Positions 1 through 10,633 of a DNA stretch of 64,000 nucleotides are shown here, one piece after another (the first letter of the stretch is position 1; every line of letters starts with the position of its first letter). This stretch comes from Pollenia angustigena. Its lineage: Eukaryota > Arthropoda > Insecta > Diptera > Polleniidae. Under the pieces are notes generated by a model. That model searched no databases and was not told the origin of the DNA. It saw nothing but the letters and a program-made list of their open reading frames with translations. The stretch lies in contig OV884060.1 of NCBI GenBank assembly GCA_930367215.1, positions 101,580,151 through 101,644,150 of the forward strand. The letters are read 5' to 3'. Position numbers and translations under genes: made by a program.

Positions 1-1490
1 TATTGTGAGCGTATGTTTACTTTTATACAAAAATTATTTATTATTAATCCAATATTTCTTTACGTCAATGGATAATTCTTTAGGGTTTTTGGATTTTTTA
101 ATTTTAAACAAAATTTTATGAAACAACAAAATTGTCAATTATGAAAAAAAATAAAAATAAGGGGCGTTGCTTTAATACCATGTGAGATAAGGCCATCATG
201 GTCTTAGCTCACATTAGCAATATTAGAAAATGGCTTTATCTCTCATTCCAGTTCCGGAGACACTAAAGTTAAGTATTAAATTTTGGCTTCGCATACTAAA
301 GTTTTTCTGCGTGGAGGCCTGCGGCCGTGCTTAGGGGTTTATTTCCTTCAGTAGGACGCGGCAGGTGGCTTCGCTTAATAAAGTTTTCCTGTGTGCGTCA
401 CAAGAATAAACAAATGTTTTTCAATGATAACTATGGATTTTCCCTTTTACTTTACTTTATCTCTCATTTGCGAAAAAATTTCGCAACATTTTAATAAAGC
501 CATCATGGCCTTATTTCACAACGTTTTAAACCACCCCCCCCCCCCCCCCAAGTGACCTTGATCTTGAAAATTTATTGTGAAGAAAAAATAAAAAAAATTT
601 AAGAGGGTCTACTTTAAAAATTTTGAAGCCACAAAATAAAGTCCAGTCTATTTACATATGAGTAGGTGAGTTCCAAAACTCGTTCGTTTTAAAAACTGAT
701 TTTGACAGATCTTTTAGTACTTTATGAGAATATAACCTAAAATTGCAGTTAGTAACAAAACTGGTTTGTTCTACTCACCAGACATTTTCAAAATATCTCT
801 TTGCATTTTCATTTTCTATAACAACACTCGCTGGTTCACAATTGTTAAAAGCGCGCCAGGAGATCGTTGATGAAATGCAGTCGAATTAGGGAATTTAAAA
901 ATGCAAATTTGTAAACAAGGAAATCGGCTGTAGCTCCTGTGGTGAAAGCACTAAGTGAAGTACATTTTTAATTCTAACCTTCAAAGTGAATGATAATACA
1001 GGTAGAAAAAAAAGGAAATGGAACTCGGAAAAATACATGATGTTGTTCCAGATATAATTCCAATCAATTTACGGGTAAACACGAAAAATGATTTGAGAAT
1101 ACTTGTATCTACTCAATTTAGGGTAAATTGGACCGAAAATAAAAGCTAACAATTTTATATTTTCTTGGACAATAATAATATTGATTATGGTACGAAAATA
1201 CCTTAATTTATTAAAATGGATTTGGTGTTCTTTACCTTCCATGATGGTATTAGTACTGCGCAATCACTTGAGATAAACAGCACCAAGTCCAACAACAAAA
1301 GTTCTGCTATTTCCCAAAAATAATACAAGGCTTACAACAATTTTTTTTTACCTTACTTTTTTTCTAAATGTGTTATACAAATTATACAAGTAACAACAGA
1401 AGCACAGAGAAAACAGATTCGTGATCACAACCGAATTTGTCGCCAATCGAATTTGGTCGGTTGCATGTACTATCACACAATTCGGTTACA
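1..1490. other. AT-rich sequence without a recognisable gene
   Basis: No open frame here resembles a known protein. The stretch has AT-rich sequence, a poly-C run near 532-550, and a GC-richer patch near 310-370. I see no terminal repeats or other structure that would define an element. Confidence 0.5.
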
Positions 1491-1493
1491 ATA

Positions 1494-2234
1494 ACACCAA
1501 TACCCCGGTTTGTGTCGCTAATTGGGACCGAAAAAACTCGACGCAAACCGAAGCAGAATTTTCCATACATTTGTATTGATTTTCGTTTAATTGGTGCCGA
1601 GATTAATAATTTGAGCTGACAAAATAAATTTTAATTTGATAGACTTTATAGCGCATAATTTTATTTTAGATCTTAAAATATAGCTAAAGCTTTCTTTGAA
1701 TAATCTTTTGTTTTAAGGGCATTCATCGCTGATTTTGATCTTCAATCCAAATAGTAAGAAGTGGCTCTATTTTTTTCTCATTTTTGAAACCTGTTTATGT
1801 TGTAACGATGTTCATGTTTCAACAAATTTCTTAATTTGATCAGCGTCACTGGAACAGCAAATGCATTTTATTGTAGAAGGGTCTAATTCAAGGTTTCTTT
1901 CAATATAAACAGCATTTTCCCCTGATCTAGAAAGCGTCAAAATGCTTCTAAGCTTATTTGCTGCAAAATATTTAAATTTAACTTTAATTTGAAACCAGTT
2001 GCAATAAGCAGACAACCTTCACATACATATTTGCATTAGACTTCAAATGGAAATCGCCTTTTTCTATTTAAGCTTAGTATAAACATTTTAATATTAACGA
2101 CGAAAATCGAAGCACTACCGACGCAACTTCAAAGCCATGCGACGCAAAGTGAAACAAAAAAGACGCAACTCCGAAACCACAGACATTTTAAAAAGACGCA
2201 ACTTTGAAAACGACGCAACCCGGGGTATTGGTGT
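1494..2234. mobile_element. non-autonomous element with 15-bp terminal inverted repeats
   Basis: The left end ACACCAATACCCCGG is matched in reverse complement at 2220-2234. Near the right end the word GACGCAA recurs about five times between 2107 and 2220, and related words occur near the left end; such subterminal repeats are typical of transposase-binding regions. No transposase frame is visible, so this looks like a MITE of about 740 bp. I could not resolve a clear target-site duplication, so the superfamily is open. Confidence 0.55.
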
Positions 2235-2765
2235 ACTAAAAATTTCGTTGTTTAGCTTCATAATTTTTGATTTTGACATTTGAATTTTAGTACACTGTCA
2301 GTTATAACCACAGATATTGTTAGTTGCTAGTATGGGTTTTAAAAAACAAAAATATGTTTATACCTGAATATATGATAGATGCAACTGAATTAACACATAA
2401 TTGGTGTTTATAACAAAAGATTTGATTGACTTAATAAATATATTTTCCCCAACCGTTGCATTAACCTTTAGCCCGATTTATTAGATAAAACAATCAAAAT
2501 AATTCCAATAATATTAAGATATTTTAAGTACCGTTTATTCATTCCCCCTTATCGTTTTTGGCGAACTTTTGGTAAAAGATTAAAGAGAACGTGAAATTGC
2601 TTCCTTAAATCTATTTCCAAACAGTCGCAGGCGTCTTTTTAGCACGCCAACCACGAAAAGGGTGATTATTTAATGTTATAAAGCACATACATGCATACAT
2701 TATTTGCCCGACCAACAAAGACAATGTAGAGAACATCGTGGGCCTACTCCCTGAAACGGAAAGAA

Positions 2766-3165
2766 TTGTTATTGCACTTAAAAGAGTTCCAATTAGACCA
2801 AGCGGGCAGTGGTGAGAAACTAAGAAAGCAGTTGGCAAAATTCATAAGTGGCGATCATGACGAGCTTGAAACAAAGCGCCTTTTAGAATTCCAAACGAAG
2901 CAGGAAGCAATTGGTGGCCTATCCTCGCCCAAATTCCTAGTGAACCCGTAGCTGAATATAGTGGTAAAATCACCGGTAGAGAGGTACAAAGAAGACTCAC
3001 CCCTCGATAGCATCTACAGCCACCGAGTCCAAAATGGATTTGATGGATAAGCTCAGAAGGTGGAATAAAGTGTTTGACGGGACTAGTGATCCATTAGAGT
3101 CTAAACAGCGTGCTGAAAAGTTAGACCTCATGTACGATGTTGATCTGGACCAAATATTTTTTTAA
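2766..3165 (+). pseudogene. gag-like fragment of an LTR-type retroelement
   Basis: Two short frames make up this relic. The first (2766-2951) encodes a charged helical segment. The second (3033-3165) contains MDLMDKLRRWNKVFDG followed by an SDP-type segment, which resembles the N-terminal part of retrotransposon gag proteins in insects (a tryptophan followed by F-D-G-x-x-D-P). An in-frame stop separates the two parts, and the match ends abruptly at about 3155 in AT-rich sequence. I see no LTRs, protease or reverse transcriptase nearby. The family call is from memory of gag patterns and is tentative. Confidence 0.4.
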
Positions 3166-3555
3166 TATGATATTAAAACTTATTTTATTAAATAAATGTT
3201 TATCTGTCTACCAAATTTGTTTTTTCTTCTGTCAGAAAATTCAGTTTATAATTAGTTTAGTACTCACAATAAACAATTGGGACCAAGGCGAATACATAAA
3301 GGTGACATTTTCACGTCACCTGTTTTTTGTTTATTTTTTTGTGTGTATACTGAATGTCAAGTTTTGTTTATATTTTGTGAAAAAATTAATTCAAATTTAA
3401 AATTAAACAAAAATTTAAATTCTTGAAAAAAAACTTATTTAAATTTTATAAAATAAAAAAGTGAATCTAAAAGATAAACACAAGGAAATAAAAATGCGTA
3501 AGGAATAAGTGGAGTCACCATTAATTTGCAATAGAGGAAAAAGATTTACATATTT

Positions 3556-3933
3556 ATCAAAAAGTAATTTCAATTTTTGGGAATAAAAAATTTTAATTTC
3601 AAAAGATTTTGTTATTTGTGCTTAATTCCCAGTTTTTATTGGGGGAGTGTAAGACGAGATAAACCCACTTTTTTATTGTTGATGTATTTTGTTCAAGCTT
3701 TGATATTGTTACAAGTAAAACTGTTGCTATAAGTCTTATACGTTTAACAGTTTTATTTGGTTTAATATCTTTAGTTTGTCTAAAATCTTTATGGATGAAG
3801 TTTCCTGATGATCTGGCCTAAGCAACCAGTGAAATGCATAGGAATAGCTTATCCCATCAACAATAGATTTCAAGTGTTTTTATCAAGAATAAAAACTGGG
3901 AATTAAGCACAAATAACAAAATCTTTTGAAATT
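3556..3933 (+). mobile_element. 378-bp insertion with 15-bp TSD, possibly Penelope-like
   Basis: AAGATTTACATATTT occurs on both sides (3541-3555 and 3934-3948), and the C2 copy of the host element has this site once, so this is an insertion. Long inverted arms (about 3590-3640 and 3888-3939) lie just inside. A hammerhead-like core is at 3805-3834. A 15-bp TSD fits a retroelement better than a cut-and-paste transposon. Penelope-like elements are known to carry hammerhead ribozymes; the assignment here is inference. Confidence 0.5.
3805..3834 (+). ncRNA. hammerhead-like catalytic core (weak)
   Basis: CTGATGA (3805-3811) is followed by a 4-bp helix CTGG/CCAG (3813-3816 and 3826-3829) and then GAAA (3831-3834). 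This is the order C-U-G-A-N-G-A, stem II, G-A-A-A of the hammerhead core. Stem II is short and I could not fix stems I and III with certainty, so chance remains possible. Confidence 0.35.
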
Positions 3934-4107
3934 AAGATTTACATATTTTATAAACAAAAAATTTCCTTTTTTATATTTTCAACAAATAACTTTGACAGTC
4001 ACTCCAACTTTTTACAAAAGCAAAATACATAGTATTTAAAAAAAAAAAAAAGGGATAGCTAGCATAACTCTATCTCATGATGCGGTCACCTTTATGAATT
4101 CGCCTTG

Positions 4108-5204
4108 ATTATGACATACATATAGCCTTTTTTTGGTTGTGAATACCAAATAATTATATTTTCATTTGCTGTACACGAATTGAAACCATACTAACAATCA
4201 ATAATTAGCTGCAATAAATGAATAAGCACTTATATTATAAAATTTATTGACAAAAGCAAATTATTGATTGTAATAACCAGTATTCAGTATTGCACCGTAT
4301 TTATTTTGGTTGTGATTGGCACTATTCATAACTAATAAAATAATTGAAGGAATCATTTTTCAGTTAGAATAACGTTTTAATATTCATTAGTATTAAACAT
4401 CAGTTAGAGTTACACACTTTTAATAGTTGCAATAATAAATTATATTTCCTGTTCAAAATTGTATTATTGCAAGTTGCATGTTTAAATAAAAATATATTTA
4501 ATTTTCTTGTGAATGATCAACAAAGTTGGTCGAAATATATGACCAAGCAAATAAAATAAAACCAAATGGCATATTGAAAACAAAAGACCTCGCTTCACAA
4601 TCTAAAAAAAAGACTCCTAAGTACACTTGACTCCTTTAAGTCTAAGCAAGTTGGACTTGGTGTTGTTTTCAACTTTTCTATCTCGAAAACTACATTAGAT
4701 AATTCACACGTCGAAAGAGGAAAATTTTGATTTCAACAGTACAAAAAACTCCCTATAGAACTTTTGTTACATTGTTAGCACTGTTTGCATAATTTTAATA
4801 AATTAATATAACTTTCAAACTATACTAAGGTTTAACGCTTAATTTTCCTGGTGGGCTATACATATTTGTTCCTTTTACTCCTCTGGGGAGCATAGGGCCG
4901 CTTGGTGGGATAAAGTGTGTTGCAAAACTATTTCGATCCTATATGGATTGTTGCAAATCTCGTTTCGTAGCAAAACTCGCTCGCTCCAAAATTAAATCTA
5001 TTATGTTCATATATTTTAGTTGGTTTAAATTTTTAAAAAAATGTTGATTTATTAATCAAGAATGGAATAACACTTCAGAATCAAAAAGGTCAAGTAATTT
5101 GCTCCATTAAATCGGACGCTATATGCTTTTCTGTATTTTCCCAAAATTCGAATAAAGTGTAACGAACGAGTTTTGCATCTCTTTTACTCTTATGTTAATA
5201 ACGA
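4108..5204. other. AT-rich sequence, no gene recognised
   Basis: No coding or RNA gene is visible. A CACCAAGTCCAAC word near 1281 recurs inverted near 4650, but it is too short to define an element. Confidence 0.45.
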
Positions 5205-5400
5205 CCCAGCGGGAAAATAAGGAATGGATTACATAAATAACTAAAAAATAATGTATTATTTTCGAAAGAATAATAATGCATTCATGGGAATCGAAAAGGT
5301 AATTTTATTGACAGAATAATTTTGATTTGATTACCACGTATATTCTCACATTTGCAGAACAAGGAATGTAAGGTTTCTGTTCGTAAAAATGTTTCGTGCT
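5205..5400. repeat. orphan left arm of a CCCAGCGGG element
   Basis: CCCAGCGGGAAAAT at 5205 begins an arm of about 190 bp that is the near-perfect inverted match of the right arm of the complete copy at 6409-7094. No partner end lies at a consistent distance, because the H1 hAT interval starting at 5570 separates it from the inner ends. I treat it as a truncated copy. Confidence 0.55.
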
Positions 5401-6182
5401 TTTTCTTCTCTTCGTGACAATTATCTTTTTTTTTTTAATTATTTAAGTCATTCCCAGTATACATTAAAATAATTTATTACATTTTTTTTTTTTTTTTGGT
5501 AAAATGCTTTTTTGACCGCCTTTTACTCAATGCAAATGGATGAAACTTTACAGGCATGCATATTCCCGACAGTGTGGCCATATCCAAAAATATTTTACAG
5601 CTAAATCGGCTTTCAAACAATGCTAAAAAATGCCAAAAAAAATCCTAAACTGCCAAAAGATAATGCTAAAATTTAAATGTATTATTGTTTTGTTATTTTC
5701 GTTTATATACCGTTATACATGATTTATTTTACATAATTCTTCCCCATAATCATATAAATAGAACAAACTGATAAAAAAAAATAACAATAAAATATTTATT
5801 AAACATAAAAAGTCTTAAAACTATTAAACAAATATATTTCAGTCTTTATAAACGTACATTTTTGTTATGGTACCATACCATAACAAAAATTCAAAGGAAC
5901 TTGACGCATAAATGGCTATTATTTACTATTTCAATGAAATTTATATAACAGGTTTATAAAAAATTTAATTTTATAAATTAAATACGTCATAAAATGAATA
6001 TTCTTCTTCAGCTATTTAACGTCATTCTATTTCGAATTTTCGTTCTTAAGAGATTTATCCCATATTCAACATTTTTCATTTTTCGAATTTATTCTATGAG
6101 CTAAATTTCAGTTATATATTTTATAAAGCTTTTTTTAATAGTCCTATCCCTTTCAATTTTTCAGAAATGACTTTATACACTA

Positions 6183-6214
6183 CCAGTTCCTATTAATTCC
6201 ATTTTCCCGCTGGG
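6183..6214. repeat. orphan right end of a CCCAGCGGG element
   Basis: ATTTTCCCGCTGGG ends at 6214 and is preceded by TTCCTATTAATTCC, the inverse of the first bases of the copy starting at 6409. The two ends face away from each other across about 195 bp. No matching left end exists between 5570 and 6180, so this is an isolated terminus. Confidence 0.5.
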
Positions 6215-6408
6215 TGCTTTTCTTCTCTCTTCTCTCACTCATAAACTCAGACTTTCTTAAAGAAAACTTTCATAGTGTTAACCCAGACTTAATTTGCATT
6301 TATTAGTATTTTCTGCACAAAAAAGTTAGAATTTGTTAAATTATGAAAATTGTTGGCAATCGTTGTCTAAGTTGACATATTAATTGAGCTATAAAATGCC
6401 AGCATGTA

Positions 6409-7094
6409 CCCATCGGGAAAATGGAATTAATAGGAATCGAGAAAGTAATACATATCTTGTATGATATTTGATTCCAGAATTCATTATTCTTAACTTTGAC
6501 CCACAGACATATAATTTGTGCTTTGACCGTACGCTTTCAAACACAAACCACAAAGTATACAGAGATGAAAAAAGTGACGTATGAAAAATGCCTAAATCAT
6601 TTGCGAGGGCAGCTTTCGAAGAAAGAGAAAAAAAAACGTTTTTTGTTAGTGAAGTGACAATGCGTAAAAACAGGCCGCTACTATCTACACAAATTGCATA
6701 ATCAAAACAAAAAACGCAAAAAGGGCAGCTTTCGAAGAAAAAGACAAAAAAAAAACACAATATTTCTGTCTCGTGACGCCTCTGTATACTCTGTGACACA
6801 AACTGCGACTAAAATAAAAATTATAAGTAGGCGACATAAAGGCAGCAAAAAAATAACGGATTTTTATTAAGGAAATATGTATGTAAAGCAAAAACACGAA
6901 TAATTGTTACTAACAGAAACAATACATTCCTTGTTCTGCAAATGTGGGAATATATGTACGTGGTAATCAGTGCTTAAATTTTGTGTCTGATGAAATTACC
7001 TTCTCGATTCCTATGAATGCATTATTATTCTTTCGAAAATAAAGCATTATTTTTTTAATTATTTATGTAATCAATTCCTCATTTTCCCGCTGGG
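6409..7094. mobile_element. CCCAGCGGG TIR element X2, TA-flanked
   Basis: The copy runs from CCCATCGGGAAAATGG to TTTTCCCGCTGGG and is flanked by TA on both sides (6407-6408, 7095-7096), as expected for a Tc1/mariner-type target. The right arm of about 190 bp is shared with the orphan arm at 5205-5400. Frames in the interior are accidental. It is probably a non-autonomous element. Confidence 0.65.
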
Positions 7095-7202
7095 TAATTC
7101 GTATTTGTTTTCCTATTTTAAGAGTTATGGTATCTCTTTTCGTTTCGAAAAATTTTTCAAAATCGCAATTGAGCTTAACATGAATAACACTGGTTTACAG
7201 CC

Positions 7203-7560
7203 AAAAATTACCAAGAACGCCACGTGCCTAGATAAGTTAACTTTGACCTCCTGAACACGAAAAACGCTGTAATTTTTTTTTTCATTAGTTAAGTTTTTTA
7301 GATAACGGTACTTTTGTGTTTTTCGGTGTATGGTCCCACTCAAACCCTTGTGGAGCCCAACCGAAAAGTCCGTTCGAGATAAATGGCATATCGTTGGAAA
7401 GGCAACTGAATGCCTTTTCCGTCGAGTGGGACCATACACCGAAAAACACAAAAGTACCGATATCTAAAAAACTTAACTAATGAAAAAAAAATTACAGCGT
7501 TTTTCGTGTTCAGGAGGTCAAAGTTAACTTATCTAGGCACGTGTCGTTCTTGGTAATTTT
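7203..7560. repeat. foldback with ~138-bp near-perfect arms
   Basis: The arms 7203-7341 and 7424-7560 are reverse complements with only a few differences. They enclose a loop of about 80 bp. Transcribed RNA would form a very long hairpin. It lies inside H1. No clear TSD is visible, so it may be a MITE or an internal inverted duplication. Confidence 0.85.
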
Positions 7561-7694
7561 CCAAATTAAAAATTAGTAAAGCAGTGTAATCGATCAAGTT
7601 GTCCAAATTTTAAAACAATTTGATATGAAACATGTTTTAAAAGATTGTACAGTTTCTATAGCAAAAGAGTAGGGATTTGTTTATGCTATGCATT

Positions 7695-9986
7695 CAGGGT
7701 TACCGTTGGAAATTTTCGAAAAGGGTCACAAAAAGGGGATTTTCCAGAAAAAGGGGTCAAAAAAAGGGTATTTCAATAAAAAAAAGGGTCAAGTTTTTTA
7801 TAAGCAGTATTTCCCATTTAAATGAACATAATAAGACCAAGTTTTTTTATGAGCAAACAAAAAAATAATATTCCAGGTAGGAAGAGCTCAAAAAACTTTT
7901 TTATGGAATGCTCTGTCCTGTATTTAACACCTGACAAAAAGTTTATTCTTTATCATTATACATAGCTAAATTTTGAATAATTTTTATGTAATTTTCCGAT
8001 TTAGCGATGTCAAAAAATTTTAGTGTTTGTTTTAAATGTTGCAATCGTTCGCGAATTGTAAAAATTTTCTCGATTAAAGCGATTTTTCCTGTAAGTGTCA
8101 GATTTTTTAAAGCTTTTACGATTTTTAATAAATATAAGACTTTGCTATCATACCGCTGTTACCAAATATTTGGGAATTTCCGCTAATTTAGCAATTTTTA
8201 CCTCTTGTTTTCATTCCTGTTAGGGCACTCTCAACACTGTCGATTCAAAAGGAGGCGAAAAGTTCAATACCTTTTGCAGAGCTGCCGTTTTTGGTTATTT
8301 CTAACCAAAATTGGTTATATTTTTTTCCAATGTGGAGCTGGGAATATTTTTTTAATTTTGGTTACTTTTTTCTAAAATAATAATACGTACGAATGTGTTT
8401 TTCTTGATACAATTATTAACGAGCTCGAATAATTTGTACTGTGTACTACGATTTTTTCATTATTTGTTACCAATGAACGGAAGTTTTTTATAATTTATCG
8501 AAAACAAAAAATCCCTTTCAAAACAGCAACCAATTAATTTTTTTAAGATTTTTGCTAATAAAATATTGCCATTTTTGATTTTTTAATTAAAAACGCCATG
8601 TTTTTAAATCGAAAACAAATGAAGTTTTAATCAATGGAGATTTTAAATATTTTTTTAAATGTACGGTGTTTTTCTTTATTTTAAGAGTAGTAAAGATAAG
8701 TAGTACTTAAAGTAGGAAGTGCATAAATTTATGTGGAATCAATTTCAGAAAATTACTGAAAAATAACACAAAAGTCGTTTTAGTGTTTCTAAAAACTTGA
8801 AAACAAGTTTAATGTTCTGAATTTATTTACATACATATATAAATATTTGAAAATACACATAGGAATTATAAAGAGAAAAAAGTTTTTTTATAATATTTTA
8901 GATATAAATCTTATATTGTGATTAATTCGACCTTTATAATGTATTAATAAAATAACTTTTTTTCTTTTGAGATATATGTAAATTAGAAAATATTTACATA
9001 AAATGCATTTCGCATATCGCCAATCGTTTTAAATTTCGCCAAAATAATCGCCATATCGCCAAACGTTAAATTCCATCGACAAAAGGATTAAGAAATCGCC
9101 ACATTTGACAGTCCTGCCAATAACAGCTAAAAAGCGGACAACAATTTTCCATTTTTGTTATTTATATCTGTTAATTAAAAAATATTCAATTTATTAACCT
9201 TCAATATACTTCGTATGGAAATTTTACGGGTTTAACTCTTGTAAAATACAAAAATCTTTTTTACAAAAAAAGTGTCAATTAAATAAAAACTTTTAATTAA
9301 GTTTCTCGTTTTTTTTTACATTTCTTGTTTTGTTTTCTTGATTTATAATTATTATTTTACTATAACGTGCAAATACCCTTTACTTAAATACAATGTAACT
9401 TGAAATAAATTTTAATGATTTTCTCAATTAATAAAAGGAATTATAAATTTGATTATATTTTTTTACATTTGGTAACTTTTTCAAAAATGTTGGTTGTAAA
9501 AATTGTATTGGTTGTGGCAGCACTGACCTTTTGCCATTATTAAGGGAGAATTATTTTGAATAAAACATGCTACTCTTTAAGAGAGCAAAACACCAATTTA
9601 CATTTTTTTAATAAAATGTAAAATTTTTGTTTTGAAAAGAAACCACCGTAAAAAATAACAAATATTTATGGGAGTTATGTTTGCTTTTAGGGAAATTGTA
9701 CTTTACTATCAAAAATCAAGGAGAAGAAAGCATGGAATTATAAGTTTATACTTTGAGTCTGTTCCATATCAAGCAATGCTTATTTCGAAAACATTTGTTT
9801 GGCACTTCTGTTCCGCAGTGTTGACAAAAAACAAAATGTGAGAGCTATTTCCAAAAAAGGGTCAAAAAGTGTCACAAAATAGGTGATAATGATACAAAAG
9901 TATAATTTAAAAAAAGGGTCATAAAAGGTATCAACACCGTCAAAAAAGGGTCAAATTGATACTTTAGTATCACAACGGTAACGCTG
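7695..9986. mobile_element. hAT-type element H2, inside H1
   Basis: Termini CAGGGTTACCGTTG and CAACGGTAACGCTG are inverted and flanked by the exact 8-bp TSD TATGCATT (7687-7694 and 9987-9994). Subterminal sequence contains repeated AAAAGGGTCA words at both ends. No transposase frame is visible. It is interrupted by H3. Partial ends of the same family appear at about 37310-37335 and 48880-48893. Confidence 0.85.
8277..9525. mobile_element. hAT-type element H3, inside H2
   Basis: Termini CAGAGCTGCCGTTTTTGGTT and TTGTGGCAGCACTG are inverted and flanked by the exact TSD ACCTTTTG (8269-8276 and 9526-9533). The interior has a segment near 8400-8510 similar to the MITE at 40435-40714. It also has a segment near 9010-9118 (repeated ATCGCC words ending TTTGACAGTCCTG) related to the right end of H4. 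It is AT-rich with no transposase. Confidence 0.85.
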
Positions 9987-10240
9987 TATGCATTCAACAA
10001 AAAAGTGTGGTAGATTTTCAAAAGAAGATTACTTGAATACTCTTAAATTAAATAATGCTAAAAAATGCTTAATATGTAGTTGAAAAATGCTAAAGAAAAT
10101 GCTAACTGCTAAATGTAAAATTTGCAGCTAAATCTGACTAAAAAAAATGCTAAATCTAGCTGCAAAAAAGCCAAAATGGCCACGCTGATTCCCGATGACA
10201 ATACACGAATACAATTTTAAATGTTCTTATTTAATAGGTA

Positions 10241-10389
10241 CCCTCGCGAATGGGTAGTCATCTTGCCGCGATGCGAGGGCTTAAGTACAAGGACGTTTAG
10301 AGTCATGCTGGCGGTAGTGACGTCAGTCAAGACCGGTAGGGCCTCCCATGCCAGAAGGGTCTAAACCGAGTACGAACCAAGAACTACCC
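10241..10389 (+). ncRNA. candidate HDV-like self-cleaving ribozyme at the LINE 5' end
   Basis: Pairings read by eye fit the nested double pseudoknot. P1 is CCCTCGC/GCGAGGG (10241-10247, 10273-10279). P2 is GGGTAGT/ACTACCC (10252-10258, 10383-10389). P3 is ATC/GAT (10260-10262, 10270-10272), directly abutting the P1 3' strand. L3 is 7 nt. P4 is built from GTAC/GTAC (10285, 10370), GTTTAGA/TCTAAAC (10295, 10360) and CTGGC/GCCAG (10308, 10350). The joining strand before P2 reads CCAAG, like the C-N-A-A pattern that holds the catalytic cytosine. P1 starts exactly at the TSD-defined first base. Weak points are C instead of G at position 1 and an unclear P1.1. HDV-like ribozymes are established at 5' ends of R2 and other non-LTR elements. 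Confidence 0.6.
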
Positions 10390-10405
10390 CCCCCCCCCCC
10401 TGTCT

Positions 10406-10575
10406 ATTAGCGTCTGTTTTCTCCTAGTTGGAGCGGCTAATGACTATGCGTCCGCTGGCCTTTTACGGTCAACTGTTAGGCCTCCTGAAGGCCGTCGGTC
10501 CGCAATAAAATCCATCAGCGTCTGTTCTCATATTGAGCGGCTGATGGTCTGCGTCTGTCTCCAGAGGAGCGGCAG
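10406..10575 (+). promoter_or_regulatory. three related hairpins in the LINE 5' UTR
   Basis: Three units share one plan: outer stem, GTCTGT bulge, inner stem, small loop, CG bulge, outer stem. Unit 1 has ATTAGC/GCTAAT with CTCC/GGAG (10406-10441). Unit 2 has CATCAGC/GCTGATG with CTCA/TGAG (10513-10546). Unit 3 has CTGC/GCAG with CTCC/GGAG (10549-10575). Outer and inner stems change in compensating pairs while the bulges stay fixed, which argues for selection on RNA structure. They lie between the ribozyme-like fold and ORF1. The role is unknown; packaging, translation control or ORF1 protein binding are possible. Confidence 0.7.
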
Positions 10576-10633
10576 GTATTCTTTCGCCTGGCAGTTAGGC
10601 ATAAAATGCAACCCCAATTCACCCCCCCCCGAA

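Larger units (their letters stand above)
3284..4107. mobile_element. CAAGGCG-family TIR element, copy C1
   Basis: The left end CAAGGCGAATACATAAAGGT is matched in reverse complement by GTCACCTTTATGAATTCGCC plus TTG, ending at 4107. The interior is AT-rich and closely similar to the flanks of the copy at 50993-56636. The 8 bases outside each end (ATTGGGAC and ATTATGAC) agree at 6 of 8 positions, a possible decayed TSD. Two other copies in this window have 8-9-bp TSDs, compatible with hAT or Mutator-like superfamilies. No transposase is present. The copy is interrupted at 3556-3933. Confidence 0.75.
5570..10187. mobile_element. hAT-type element H1 (outermost of a three-level nest)
   Basis: The left end CAGTGTGGCCATAT and the right end GGCCACGCTG are inverted repeats, flanked by the exact 8-bp TSD ATTCCCGA (5562-5569 and 10188-10195). 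Both subterminal regions are rich in the word TGCTAAA. CAGNG termini with 8-bp TSDs are the signature of hAT elements. No transposase is recognisable. The interior hosts an X element (6409-7094), a foldback (7203-7560) and hAT H2 (7695-9986), so H1 is older than those. Confidence 0.85.

Noticed and set aside
1281..4663. CACCAAGTCCAAC and its inverse as ends of a 3.4-kb element
   Set aside because: Only about 13-20 bp agree, the flanks show no TSD, and unrelated elements lie between them.
5205..6214. A CCCAGCGGG element spanning 5205-6214
   Set aside because: The interval crosses the left boundary of hAT H1, whose ends and 8-bp TSD are exact; simple insertion cannot give crossing intervals. 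The ends are listed separately.
7125..7451. 108-codon minus-strand frame
   Set aside because: It lies across the foldback arms and its residues show no family resemblance; the inverted repeat keeps both strands open by chance.
10318..10325. TGACGTCA as a CRE-type promoter element of the LOA LINE
   Set aside because: A single 8-bp match inside a region better explained as part of the folded P4 domain; no supporting promoter context.
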